From positions 56,565,586-56,629,585 of the forward strand of contig CM067082.1 of assembly GCA_034008185.1 (NCBI GenBank): a stretch of DNA of 64,000 bases, written 5' to 3'. Below, in pieces: positions 51,981 through 63,225 of the stretch. The DNA comes from Gorsachius magnificus. Lineage: Eukaryota; Chordata; Aves; Pelecaniformes; Ardeidae. The position numbers were made by a program, and so were the translations under genes. The notes beneath the pieces were generated by a model. The model made no database searches, was not told where the DNA came from, and worked only from the letters and a program-made list of their open reading frames with translations. Position 1 is the stretch's first letter, and each line of letters begins with the position of its first letter.

Positions 51981-52867
51981 TCACCCCGGCTGCTGCTGTG
52001 ACGGTGCCCGGTGCCCCCGGGCTCCAGCAGTCCCCGGGGCTTTTGCCTTTCGCGGTAAATTGCGCCGAGATGAGCGGAGCGGGGGTGCTTCCCTCCCCCT
52101 CCCCCCAAAAAAACCAAACCAAAACCCAAACAAAAAAACCAACAAAACAACCCGGGTCTGCCCGTGTGGATGACCGGAGCCTCCCAAGGGCTGCGTGAGC
52201 CCGACAGACCGGGGAGCAGCGGCGGCGCGCCCCGGGCCCCGCTGCGCCCCCGCGGAGGAGCCAGCAGCATCCTGGCTGCCGCTGCGCTGCCCGAGCCATG
52301 GGGCTGCGCCCCTTTCCCACGCTTCAGCCTCTCCTCCCTTTCCTTTACTCTCCGAGCGCTTCGCAAATGGAAGGGCTGCAATTTCACATCCCCGCGCTCC
52401 GAAAGGATGGGTCCGCGCCTGCCGTAGTTTAGCCACAGCCGGGAACTTGCCGATTCCCTCGGATGCTCAGCCCTGCCTCCCGGTGAAACCTGCGTCTGCC
52501 TTGAGCAAAGAGAGAATGCGGTGGCTGCTGTTTGGTTGCTGCCAGAGAGAGGGTTTTCATGAAGCCTTAGCTCGGGGTGGGGGGAGAAGGGGAGGGCGGA
52601 ATAATGATACACGGGCAACGTTATACCGCTGATGGCCGGGAAATGAGGATTTCTCCCCAAAGGAGGCTTTCTGATAGGAAGCGGCTGGCAGAGCCTGCAA
52701 GGAAAGTAGTTTGCTGGGAGAGGAGCCTGGCTCGCTGACAGAGGGGGCGGATCCTGCGCACAGGCGGGCAGCGCCGCGCCCGAGCGGCCCCGGCAGCGGC
52801 GGGGCTATTTCAGGAGCCGGGCGGAGGCGGCGGCCGGAGCGGGAGCCGGGGGCGGCGGCGGGGAGCC

Positions 52868-52894
52868 ATGGGGTTAGCGGCGACGGTGGGCTGA
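52868..52894 (+). promoter_or_regulatory. MTCL1: Candidate upstream ORF in MTCL1 5' UTR
   Basis: ATG at 52868 in strong context (GAGCCATGG) opens an eight-codon frame, MGLAATVG, closed by TGA at 52892-52894. If transcription starts upstream of it, this uORF would be met 375 bases before the main start and could lower translation. It depends on the unknown transcription start. Confidence 0.35.
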
Positions 52895-53023
52895 GCGGGG
52901 GCTTGCGAGCGGAGGCGAAGGCAGCCGGGAAACACGCCTTTGCCTCAGATCGGGGGAAAAAGGGGGGTTGGGGGGGCGCATCACAACTTGAGCTGCATCA
53001 AGGGAGGGGCTGAACAGAGCGGC

Positions 53024-53058
53024 GAGGAGGAGGAGGAGGAGAAGGAGGAGGAGGAGGT
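53024..53058. repeat. (GAG/GGA)n trinucleotide tract in 5' UTR
   Basis: A purine-only run of GAG/GGA units with one GAA interruption lies about 210 bases before the MTCL1 start codon. It is prone to length change and continues into a G-rich run (GTGGGGGTGGGGGG). Confidence 0.85.
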
Positions 53059-53268
53059 GGGGGTGGGGGGACAGGAAGAGGGGGATCGGGAAAGAAAAGT
53101 GTGAGGGCTGTGGCGGGGAGAAGCAGAAGTGATGAGAGAGCGAGCGGGGAGGCTGGAGGAGGCTGCCCGTCCTGCTGCCGCGCCCCGCGGGGACCGCCGC
53201 TCCTGCCGCCGCCGGGCTCCCCCGCGGCCGCCGCTGCCGCTGCCGCCCCGCCGCCCCCGGCTCGCGCC

Positions 53269-54135
53269 ATGGAGGCGCTGAACGGCCCCGGCCCGGGGCC
53301 CGGCGACGCGCTGCGGCCGCCGCCGCCTTCGCCCGGCCACCACCATCCGCACGCCGAGAAGAAGAGGCTGCACCGCGCCCCGTCGCCCGCCAGACCCTTC
53401 CTCAAGGACCTCCACGCCCGTCCCGCCGCCGCCAAGCCGCCGCCCGCGCCTCCCAAGTCCCCCGGCCTCCCCGGCCGGCCGCCCCCGCCGCCGCACCCGG
53501 GCGCCCACCCGCCGGCCGCGGGGCTCCTGGCGGCGCCGGGCCGCCTCTCCCGCCGCCCCGCCGCCCCGGGGGGCAAGGCCGCCGCCGCCGGGACCGCCGC
53601 CGGCAGGGCGGGCGCCAAGGCCGCCCCCTGCGCCAAGCGGGCGGCCCGCGGTCCGGAGCCGGGCCCCGGCGGCCGGGGCGGGGGGCGGCAGCCCGGCGGC
53701 GAGGGGGCCCCGCCGCCCGGCAAGGGCAGGAAGGGGAAGCGGGGCGCCGCGGCGGGCAGCGGCCATGCGGCGGCGGCGGCGGCGCTGGCCCGCGTCGGCC
53801 ACACGGACAGCAGCTCCGACCTCTCCGACTGCCCCTCCGAGCCCCTCTCCGACGAGCAGCGCCTGGCCCCGGCCGCCAGCAGCGACGCCGAGTCCGGCAC
53901 CGGCTCCAGCGACCGGGAGCGGGAGCCGCCCGCCGCCCAGCCCGCCGCCGACCCGACCCCATCCGGCCCCGGCCCCGGGCGCGGAGCCCCACCGCCCCCC
54001 GGCGCCCGCGGGGAGCCGCTGCCCGCGCCCCCGGGCGGGGGGCCAGCCCCGAGCCGCGGGGAGCCGCCGGCGGCGGCCCCGGAGGAGCTGCAGCGGGAGG
54101 TGGAGGAGCTGCGCTCGGAGAACGAGTACCTCAAG
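53269..54135 (+). CDS. MTCL1: MTCL1 coding exon 1 (N-terminal part)
   Basis: The exon holds 289 codons in phase 0 from ATG (context GCGCCATGG) to the donor GTGAGC at 54136. It encodes [20 protein letters not shown] at the start. Residues 33-52 ([20 protein letters not shown]) and about 178-219 ([20 protein letters not shown], then a Ser/Asp-rich stretch ending in SDRE) match islands that I recall as nearly identical in human MTCL1. Between them the protein is a Pro/Ala/Gly/Arg-rich, presumably disordered region. The last 18 residues, [18 protein letters not shown], begin the long coiled coil that continues in later exons. MTCL1 (also SOGA2, CCDC165) crosslinks and stabilises microtubules and binds PAR-1b/MARK2 in polarised epithelia and neurons. 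An upstream in-frame extension exists without ATG, so this start is preferred. Exon 2 (continuation DEIEEMR...) was not found before 64000. Confidence 0.95.
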
Positions 54136-55149
54136 GTGAGCGTCGCCCGCGGAGCCCGGCCCCGGCGGGTCCCCGCCCGGGGGAGGGCAGGGGGAGGCAG
54201 CGGTGGAGGCGCAGTCCGCGCCTGCCGGGGCTGCAGGGTCCGCGCTGGGGGCGGCGGCGAAGTCACCTCCCCCGGAATCCCCCACTCCCGCCGCACCAAA
54301 CGCCCCGTTTCACCCGCGGGAGAAAAACGGGTGAGGGAGAGCCAGCCGGGGGCCGAGGCACGGCGGAAGGGGCGCGTCAGGGACCGCAGCCCGTGATCGC
54401 TGCTCCCCGCAAAAGCCCGGTTTGGGGAGGCTGGATGAACCCAAGTCTGGTGCGGCGTGTACCGTGACGATGTTACGTTAGGTTGGCGTGGTGGTAGCGC
54501 AGCAAACCCCAGCTCTTCCTAAAGCACCTCAAACACTCTGCTGGTTAGCAGCAAGACCTTGCTTTCCAGGAACTGTTTTCCTCAGTATCACCCTTTAGGG
54601 AAAGCCAAAGAAACCGGTTCCCTAATTTGATGTGGAAAGGATGACAGCATTGTGTTGTCTGTTTACTGTGTTACTTTATCACTGGGAAGTGAAGCCTCTC
54701 GTTGTGAAGTACTAACAGAATAACAGGAGCAGCAATAAAAAGTGTCGTTGCATCCGTGTGCAGGTGGAAAAGTGCATCCGGGTGCACTCACCCTTGGAGA
54801 AACAGGCAGGCTAAATGCAGGCATGCTCTGAGCTGGGTTGACCCGCGGGAACCTTTAGTTGGACTTGCACTTACAATCTGATCTTTTGGCACAGCAAAGA
54901 GGCCACATCCATAAAGATCTATAAATAAGATAAACTGAGATAATCATGTAACCGCAGCTACTGTACCACTTGACGCTGCTGCTGGTGACAACCTTTGTTC
55001 CCCGATTTTGGAAACACCCTGCTGTCAAGCAAAATGACCAGGGAAATCCATGGGAGTTCTGCTGGGTTAAGGACTGGAGTTGGGTGTAACCTTGGGAGAG
55101 AAGGGTGGTAAAGACACAGACTGGGCTTGTGAAGGGCTGTTGGCTCAGG

Positions 55150-55990
55150 GACAAGAAATTATGTTCAGCATAGCAAAAGGTTAACAGCAGGGGTGCTGCA
55201 AGGTTCTTTGCTGGGTCTGGTGCTGCTTAATGAACTGGAAAAAGGAACGAGCAATGATACAGCAAAATTTTCAGATGACAGTAAGGTTTGTTTTTTTTTT
55301 TTCTTTTTATATTAAGTCAAGCCCAGCAAAGACCAGACAGAACTTAATCGTAGACTTAACCCCTGAGGAATGAGTGAAAAATGAAGGCAGAGATGAAAAA
55401 TGAAGGAAATAAATCTCAGTATTGAAAATTTGAAGGACTGGGAGAGAAGAAGGACTGAGTATGCACTTTTCTGGGTTTAAAATGCATTGTGTTAACTCAG
55501 GAGCATCATGAGAGAAGAAGCAATGAAAATCTCTGCTCGATGTGAAACTCCAGGCAAAAATTATGTTAGATTTCAGTGGGAACTGAACGGAGAGTAACAA
55601 AGAAAATGTTATAATGTTTTATGGATCTGTAGCTGTTACACAGATCAGTGGGTGTACCTGAAACTACTGTGGGCATTGCTGGTCATCTAGAAAAGGATAA
55701 CACAGAACTAGACTAATAAAAATCATTGGCGCATAGCAAAGCTTTTATAGCACTCACTGGATGGAAAACTCTGGAGCGTGTTAGGGAAATATAATAGTCT
55801 ATAAAGCAATGAGCAGCACAGAGAACCTGTATCAGAAGCTTGTATTTTACTTGACAGCCCAGAAACAAGAGGAGATGTAATGAAATCAGAACTGATAATA
55901 GGAATTGCTTTAGGAGTAGGTAAACTGGCACTGCCATGAGAAGTCATGGAGGCCAAAAGACCAGGAGCATCTCTTTGCATTACAGAATTT
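55150..55990 (+). mobile_element. Ancient CR1/L3-like LINE relic, sense orientation
   Basis: Patches follow old amniote CR1 ORF2 in the right order: near 55189 GGGTGCTGCAAGGTTCTTTG with CTGGGTCTGGTGCT (the G-V-P-Q-G-S-V-L-G-P block), near 55263 AAAATTTTCAGATGACAGTA (the F-x-D-D block, frame broken), near 55690 AGGATAACACAGAACTAG, and from about 55790 AATATAATAGTCTATAAAGC with ATGAGCAGCACAGAGAACCT, then AAACAAGAGGAGATGTAATG. The copy has many stops and indels and is far older than the two RAB12-intron CR1 copies. The 3' terminal repeat is not visible, so the edges are rough. Confidence 0.55.
55375..55412. repeat. Imperfect 19-bp tandem duplication
   Basis: TGAAAAATGAAGG starts at 55375 and again at 55394, a 19-base period. 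The second halves of the two units have diverged. It lies inside the old LINE relic. Confidence 0.7.
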
Positions 55991-58900
55991 GCACAATGAT
56001 AGTACTTAAACTTTAACCCGTTAGGAAGGATGTGTTAAGCCTCTTGTTTCATACTGAAAGTAATTATTAACTATGGGAAACTGAAAAAAAAAAAAAAAAC
56101 CAACAAAAGAGTTCGTCTGAATTCTCTAGGACCAACCGCTGTTAGGGTGTCCCACCTGAGGGACGTTCTGGTCACGGGACCCGATTGACGTTGGCAAGTC
56201 CTAGGTAAAGAACTTTATTCTACATCATTTCAAACTTCTCATCTGTGCAACAGCATCTTCAGGTCTTTCACCTTGATGTCTTCATCATCTACAGCAACTG
56301 TGTCCCAACCCTTCTTTGCTGTAGACTATGACTTTTTCAGGCTACAAGTGTTTCCTGAGACCAGAATAATTTCCTGTTTTCGGATGATACAGACAGGTTT
56401 CTTGGGGCTCTGTGTCTCGGTTGACTTCCAGTGGGCATGTCCTGGTGCCTGGAAAGCCACGAGCTCACACCGTCACCTCTTCTGAGGGGAATGAGTACGT
56501 GGTCTCTCTGCTTTCCTTGGCCACCTGGGTACATGAACTCTAAGCCGTTCTGCTGCTCTCTCAAAATGGTTGGAAAGGGCCCAGTGGCGCAAAAGGGATC
56601 AGGAGAATTCCCAGACTTAATTTTCCTTTCCTAGGGAAACCTATAAAAACCTTCTGCAAATTAAAACCACAGCAGTGCCTGAGTTGTTTACTTGTGGGTT
56701 TGTTCCTCGCGTTTTTTGCAACGCGGTTCTCTCTGTTGGTATTGGAGCGAGCTGTGTTTCTCCTTTAACTGGAGGGGGCTGAGGGATAACGGGGAAGCTG
56801 TCAGCTGTAAATAGACAAATGATTAGATAAATCCCAGAAGAAGCTGTTAATTTCCTGAGCGTGGCCATATGCCGAATTTTGTAGTTTTTCGCTCCTCCTT
56901 GTCCCTCCCTGCAGCTGGAGTGCCACAGTAGGCACGCATAATTTTGAAGCCTGTTTCAGGGAAAATTGTCATTTACATAGGGAGGTCTTTCACGTTATCT
57001 TTCACGTGTCTGGAACATAGGTTACAGAACATAGTCTGTATATATATACATAGGCTTAGTGCTAAAGATTACTGGAGATTAAAGGGCTACCAGAAAAAAC
57101 CCAAACCAAACACAATTGTTTGGTTTTATTTCTACTCAAGAAGTGCTAGAAAGAGTCAGAATGCTCCATGGAAGCCTTTGCAGAGCAAACTGTTGGTGCT
57201 GCAAACATCTCAGACTTCATATACTGTGAGCCAGATCTCAACCTGATATCAAGTTACCACCTTACATATCTCCAGGGACCCAAGATGAGACTTTGGCTCC
57301 AGCAGTAGCCAACTATCTGTAAAACTAAGCCTGTAAGTGAAGTGGCTGAGGAGAAATGTTTACACTGGGAAGTCTCTCTTCTACTACCCCGGTGAAATTT
57401 CATCATTGATTTCAGTTTCATATATTTCTTGGGTAACCTTATTTCAGCTACCTATGGGAGAAGACTGTAAGACTACAGCAACATTTTAAAGGTATCATTT
57501 ATCTGTTGATGTGTAAGAGAAATTATGTCATGGCACCTGACTCTGTGGATGGAGCCAGGAGGTCATTGGTAAGTGCTAGTGAACGGTAAAGTTCTAGTTC
57601 TTGCTAGCCAGTCCTGTTAGCAATAACAAAATACTGCCCACACAAGTGGGTTTTTTTCAGGATTACTTTAAAGACTCCAGCACATGGAGAAGTGTCATGC
57701 ACTATGCAAGTCCTTGGGAAACTCGGAAAGAAGATTTTTGGTGGTGTAGGGCTCTCTAAAGGATGATGGACTCTTAATGAAGTGGGCCCAAATTTTAGCA
57801 ATTAAAAATGTTCTTGTTTTATCTCGGCCAAAGTTTAATTCAGACAGCTTTAATTAAATAAACATGCTAGCAGAAAACAGCAGTGGTGGTTTAGCTGGGA
57901 CACGTGTCCCTTTTCTCTTTACATCCTTCATAGCCATAGTGTGACAGCAGCCTCCTACATGAGGCATAACACTTCGTACAGACCTTAAACCAAAACTGGT
58001 GCTTGCTCTGCTCTGCTTTGCTTTACCAGGCCTTCTCTTCACGTGTGTGTTGGTGTAAGCTCAACGTGCCAGAAATGCTGCGAAAGTGTGGACTAGCCCA
58101 GAAATATATCCTAAACTATCTTGGATTTATTAGATAATTGTCTTGTTTATCTTGCTTTGTCTTTATTCTTTCCGTATCCATTTTTATCTGAGACATATGC
58201 TGGGTATAAATTGAATAAAGGGCCACTCCAGGCCCCTTATTCCACCCTACATCTAAAGGCTGTTCATTCTTGTTTAAAATCACGCAGTGTGTCATACGAG
58301 GTTGCATTGTGTTTCTCAGCTCCCTTGAAACTGTGGATGTTGCAATCCGTAGGCTTCAGATGAACTCATGAGGAGTAGTACCACCGTTTCTTTTATTAAC
58401 CTGCAGGGAGTTGTGTATGTCAAAGGGTTTTGTAGAGCAAAAATGATGCAAAGTGACGGGACCAATTTTTTTCCATTTAGTGAGGGTTACCGGGGTTAGC
58501 AAAACAAAGCTTGTCCCCCATCTCTGCTTGACATGTTGCTTTTCCCACCTGGTGACTGGCCGTCCCAAAGAGCACGGAGGTGATAACCCTGCCCGGGTCA
58601 CAAAACCCGTGTGGCCAGGCTTGGCCGGAGGGATGGTCAGCTGTCGGAGGGAGATGTCGCTTTGGGGAAGAATAGCAAGGCCGTGTGCCCTGTTAGCCCC
58701 AGCTGTGTCCCCGTCAACCCCTGCGCTGCCTGGAGGGGATTTGCTGCGTGATGTGTCAGGCAAGAGTTTCCCTTGGTGGCCCTCAAGAGATGATCTCAGT
58801 GTTGTACCAGCCAGATGACTGCTTGAATGGCTTCAACCACCCCAGTCGAGGAAGCGTGTTGAAACAATACTGGGGCTAGTGCTCGAATGAAGCAGAAAAG

Positions 58901-59757
58901 CTGCCAGATGCTGCTCTTGCTCTCAGATCCTGCAAACTTAAGCTGGCCCTGAAGTCAACAGGTGCTCATGGTCCTACAATTTTTCAGTTCTTGTTTTGTG
59001 CACAAGCTTCAAACCAAACATCGGATCGGTGCATGAATGGTAAAGTAGTTTGGTTTGAGAGCTAAAGGATAATATCGGGGGCCCGGGGACTTTAGGTTCA
59101 TTAACATATTTTGCAAAAGGCAAAAATAATGGTTGCTGCTTTCTTCACAAACAAAGCCTTTTAGAGCATATTTATCCCTACTGCAGTTCTGCTGTAAAGT
59201 GATATGGGGGATGTGTTTATTCCTTAGCAGCAGCATCATCTCCTACGTACAAACAGTTTGAGATATTTAAAATACGAAAACAGAAATTACGTAAAATCAC
59301 AGCTCATGAATCTTAAATTTATCAAGGACTTTCTCGAAGTTCTGGATTTGCCAGCGCAATAGCAGCTACCCACTGTAATTTCCACCCCTCCTCCCTCCCT
59401 CACTGACCTCTCATTTGATTTAATGTATATCAAATAACCTTCTATTTAGAGAATAGTACTGGCATATCTATAAATATGGCTTTTGGCTGAATTAATAAAT
59501 ACTTACATGTTTTACTTAGACAATTGAATTTCATCCTTTATTTGTATTTTCTTAAGTACTGTACAGTTTATTGGTTTTGTACATTTTTGTCTTCCTAGTT
59601 TGCAGATGTTTCCAAGTTAGTGTATAACGACTGGACACTGATGTGTTCTGATTCACCGGACATTCAGTTTGCTAATGTATGTAACTGTAAATGCATAGTA
59701 GTGAATTCAGTATCCATACATCTTTTATTTTTCCCTAATAGTAATTTCCAAAATTCC

Positions 59758-59780
59758 TTTTTTTTTTTTTTTTTTTTTTT
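59758..59780. repeat. Poly-T tract, 23 T
   Basis: A homopolymer in MTCL1 intron 1. It could be a minus-strand poly-A tail, but the sequence after it (GACTCGTGGTTAGGTTCC...) was not recognised as a retrocopy. Confidence 0.9.
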
Positions 59781-60249
59781 GACTCGTGGTTAGGTTCCAG
59801 TTTTCAGTCTCTATTCACACTCTCAGTTAAGAGCTTTTTCTATATCAGCCAGTAATTTAGCAGGCTGACCTAGATGCAGCTGGTGCTGATGCCCCTACCT
59901 CTGGCTTCATATGCAGTTTAGGGGCATTACTTTGGACTGTATTTAGTCTGGCCCCATCGTGCATGTGTTTTACAGCTGTCCAGAGGACTCAAGAGTAGTG
60001 GAGCATGTTTGGTGCAACCTTGGAGTGTGGGTCTCTCTTTATTTCAGAAGGAATCCGGTTCTTGTGTGCTCTGTGAGCTGAACGAATGTGCAGTCGGTGG
60101 GGATGATTGGAGAATTTACTTCCAAACCTCATTACGGATCTCTGGCTGGGTAGACACAGCCCCATCAGTTGTACAAGCATTCCCGGTTGTTTCAGTGGGA
60201 ATTATTCATATGACTATGGGTTACTTAATGTAATAGCTGCATGGCCCGA

Positions 60250-60281
60250 CTCTCTCTCTCTCTCTCTCTCTTTTTTTTTTT
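60250..60281. repeat. (CT)n microsatellite followed by T11
   Basis: About ten CT units run directly into eleven T residues. It is a compound pyrimidine tract on the + strand without a recognisable acceptor or exon after it. Confidence 0.9.
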
Positions 60282-62635
60282 GAGAATCCTAAACAAAGCA
60301 TATTGCTATAATCTACCCTTAATTATACTTCATTATAAATTAAATCAATAATAAACAAGCATGACATCTGTTAAGGTATTAATGACAATAATGGCTTCCC
60401 TTCTGACAGGCCAGTCTTCAGTTTGCCCAGTACAGATGTGAAATGACACCATCAGTATGTATTTGGGCTACACAGCGATGTAAACTGCACACAGGCTTTC
60501 CCCCTTTCAGCCAGTTCACCTTGGCTTGGTAGACTGAATAATGGACCCTAATTCTGTTGCTTTTGCGCTGAAGTCCAGGGGAATCCTGCAAATGGAGCAG
60601 CTATGTAAGTGTGGCCCTGTGTTCACCCAGCCGCCCCATGAATCTCGGGTGAGTGATCCCTCTGGGACCCCAAATAGCTAGCCTTTAGCAAGTCATTTGG
60701 GCCAAGTACCTGAAACCATAAGTGGTTAGACTCAGGAGCAGGAGCAGCTTGGATTTCTACCGCAAATTTGTGAAGAGCTGCCCATTGGAAGGTTATTTTC
60801 TTTCCCATGCTTCCCTTTGTTCTTTCCAATGACCAGGGTGACATTTGGAAAGAAAAGCAAATTAGCTTTTTCCTAAACAATATTCTTTCTTCCAGGACAC
60901 TCTGCCTGGTGCTGTTCTTACTGAAAGTAATAAGGTAATTATCATTAAGTTAAAAGGGATCAAGAGGAGGCTGACATCCCCTACAGGAACATACAGCAAA
61001 GTGAAGCTCCTTATGCCAGCACTAAACCTCCCAATTTCTATTCCCACTTAGGGGTGCTGGAGCAGGTCCTCCCTGTTTAAGGTAGGGAGGAGGCTCTCCA
61101 TTTTTTAGATGCGCAAAGAAGGATGGCTGCTTTCTGATTTGTTTAATTGTTTTTAAGTGCCTATTCTGATCTCTTTCTTCAGTTTTACAATATTAAAGTC
61201 CATGGTATGAAGCTCAATGCCTGCTGAGAGGAGGACCTTTAATTCTCACAATAATAGTAGTAATAAGAACAATATATTTTAATGAAGTCAGGGATTGGGT
61301 TTATCTAGTATTTCCAACTGCCTCGCAGCCAAAGCATCTTTTTTTGTGAACTACTGAGTTTGGGATTTTTAAGGTTCTGTCTCTTCTGCATTTACCTTTG
61401 ATTTCACTCATGATTGACATGTTTTCCTCCAAAGCCGTAGGTTTGCCGGTTTAGTAAGTGGGACCATCATAGTTTCAATTGTAATTTCCACTTCCTTGGG
61501 TCTTTAACTTAGCTTCCCCCGTTGTGCGTGCACGCATCGCTTTAGAAGAAGAGTTCAAGCTGTCCTGGTTTTGTAGGTGTAATCGTAACAGCTCTGACTT
61601 AGGAGATGCTAACACAAGGTTTCCCCGTCTATGGCAGAATCACGAGTACCTACCGAGGAGAATAAGCTGTTATGAACTGGAAGCATCTATACCCTTGCCA
61701 CTGGTTTTGTGGCCTGTATTGAGAGGAAGATTTTGTCTTCACTGTAACTACTAAAAGATTATCCCAGCTTCCATAAATGTATGCTGTCATACAAAATCTG
61801 AACCACATACCGTTTTCCTATATTTTGACATTTCAGAGGTGACACGCTCCTGTATATATATATTTAGTATATAAAAATAGGACTTTATCTGGCTACTCAA
61901 AAAGATTTAATCTGTCCCATTTGTTTTTTTCCTCCCTGGGCTGGACAGACTATGTAGGTCCAAGCCCCAGACTCCGCAGTAGTGCAGCAGGAAGCAGAAT
62001 GGCCCTGCGTGTGGCCTGTACGGCGAGGTTTCCGCTCCTTATGCGGTCAAAATTGTGCCTTCATTGTGTTGCCATGTTTTAAAGCTCATCCAAAGGATAT
62101 TGTATTCCTAAATACAAGGGGTCGGGACACAGTGTGATTTCTAGATGAAAGTTTTAGGAGTAGGAAAAAAATTAAGTGTGGAAAAGAAGCTCAATTCAGT
62201 CAAAAAAAAAAATCTGAGAGAACTGTGCGAGGTTTTAGAGTACAGCTTTCTTGACTATATCCTAAATTTTAGTTTATCTGCAAAATTACAATAGAGAAAA
62301 GCAAACTGTGTATTCATAACCAAAGCCCGAGACAAGCGTTACAGAAGAAATCACAGACTTGCAAAGTCAGAGTTGTGCTGTTAAGGGAGATTGAGAAGAC
62401 TTCATTTTTCCTGGAGGTAAAAGACAGGCCTATCTCCTGAAATATAGCTCATGCCAATGCTTACAGCTCTTTGGGGAACTTCTTTGGTGGGAGGAAAGAC
62501 ATTGGATTCGAGTCTGCAATGGAGACAGAGTGACTCTTAAGGCTGGGAGAGCTCCCATGCCCACTGGGAGGATTTGGGAATATTCAATGGGAAGATTGTT
62601 TCAGAGATTGGGTTGTTTAAAATTATGTGAGTTTC

Positions 62636-63225
62636 TGTGCTCGTTTTGGCTGGGATAGAATTAAATTTCTTCACAGGAGCTAGTATGGGGCTATGGTTTG
62701 GATTTGTGCTAGAAACAGTGTTGATAACACAGGGATGTTTTCATTACTGCTGAGCAGGGCTTGCACAGAGTCAAGGCCTTTTCTGCTTCTCACACTGCCC
62801 TGCCAGCAAGGAGGCTGGGGGTGGGCAAGAAGCTGGGAGGGGACACAGCTGGGACAGCTGACCCCAACTGACCAAAGGGGTATTCCAGACCATGTAATGT
62901 CATGCTCAGCATATAAACCTGGGAGAAGAAGGAAGCGGGGGGATGTTCGGAGTGATGGCGTTTGTCTTCCCAAGTTGCCATTACACGTGATGGAGCCCTG
63001 CTGTCCTGGGGATGGCTGAGTATCTGCCTGCCCATGGGAAGGAGGGAATGAATTCCTTGTCTTCCTTTGCTTGCGTGCGCAGCTTTTGCTTTCCCTAAAC
63101 TGTCTTCATTTCAACCCCTGAGTTTTCTCACTTTTACTCTTCCAATTCTTTCCCCCATCCCACCAGGGGAAAGTGAGTGAGTGGCCGTGTGATGCTTAGT
63201 TGCCAGCTGGGGTTAAACCACGACA
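62636..63225 (+). mobile_element. Solo LTR, avian ERVL-like, + orientation, perfect TSD
   Basis: The 590-bp element starts TGTGCTCGTTTTGGCTGGGA and ends GGTTAAACCACGACA. Perfect 5-bp duplications flank it: GTTTC at 62631-62635 and 63226-63230. The orientation follows from a TATAAA at 62912-62917, preceded by the conserved GTCATGCTCAGCA sequence. In the related LTR the position corresponding to CCCTAAACTG here carries ATTAAA, so the polyadenylation signal of this copy appears mutated. There is no internal retroviral sequence, hence a solo LTR. It lies in intron 1 of MTCL1 in the sense direction, about 8.5 kb after exon 1, and its ends match the 39720-40295 copy in inverted orientation. The family is familiar to me from bird genomes, but the exact name is uncertain. 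The 5-bp duplication fits the ERVL class. Confidence 0.94.

Larger units (their letters stand above)
51280..54420. promoter_or_regulatory. MTCL1: CpG island / MTCL1 promoter region
   Basis: GC content and CpG frequency rise abruptly at about 51,280 and fall again after 54,420, spanning the sequence upstream of MTCL1, its 5' UTR and first coding exon. There is no TATA box at a suitable place, which fits a broad CpG-island promoter. The likely transcription start lies somewhere in 52,700-53,000 but cannot be placed exactly. An A/C-rich simple tract (about 52100-52150) and a GGA/GAG tract (53024-53058) interrupt it. The region before about 52,400 may also serve a transcript in the opposite direction (see the minus-strand donors). 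Confidence 0.8.

Noticed and set aside
51419..52660. Long frames on both strands in the CpG island before MTCL1
   Set aside because: Low-complexity, GC-driven translations. The minus-strand frame reads straight through two good splice donors, and no domain was seen.
53101..53268. In-frame extension upstream of the MTCL1 ATG
   Set aside because: It has no ATG, only a GTG near 53101, and the conserved protein start MEALNG lies at 53269 in strong context. It is read as 5' UTR.
53765..54139. Arg/Pro/Ser-rich frame overlapping MTCL1 exon 1 on the + strand
   Set aside because: A frame-shifted shadow of the MTCL1 coding frame.
52981..54299. Two minus-strand open frames of over 430 codons opposite MTCL1 exon 1
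   Set aside because: They are produced by extreme GC content in which stop codons are rare. The translations are Gly/Ala/Pro/Arg runs without domains, while the + strand frame matches MTCL1 and ends at a proper donor.
62693..63035. Frames on both strands at the right end
   Set aside because: Both lie inside the second solo LTR, which is a regulatory remnant and codes for nothing.
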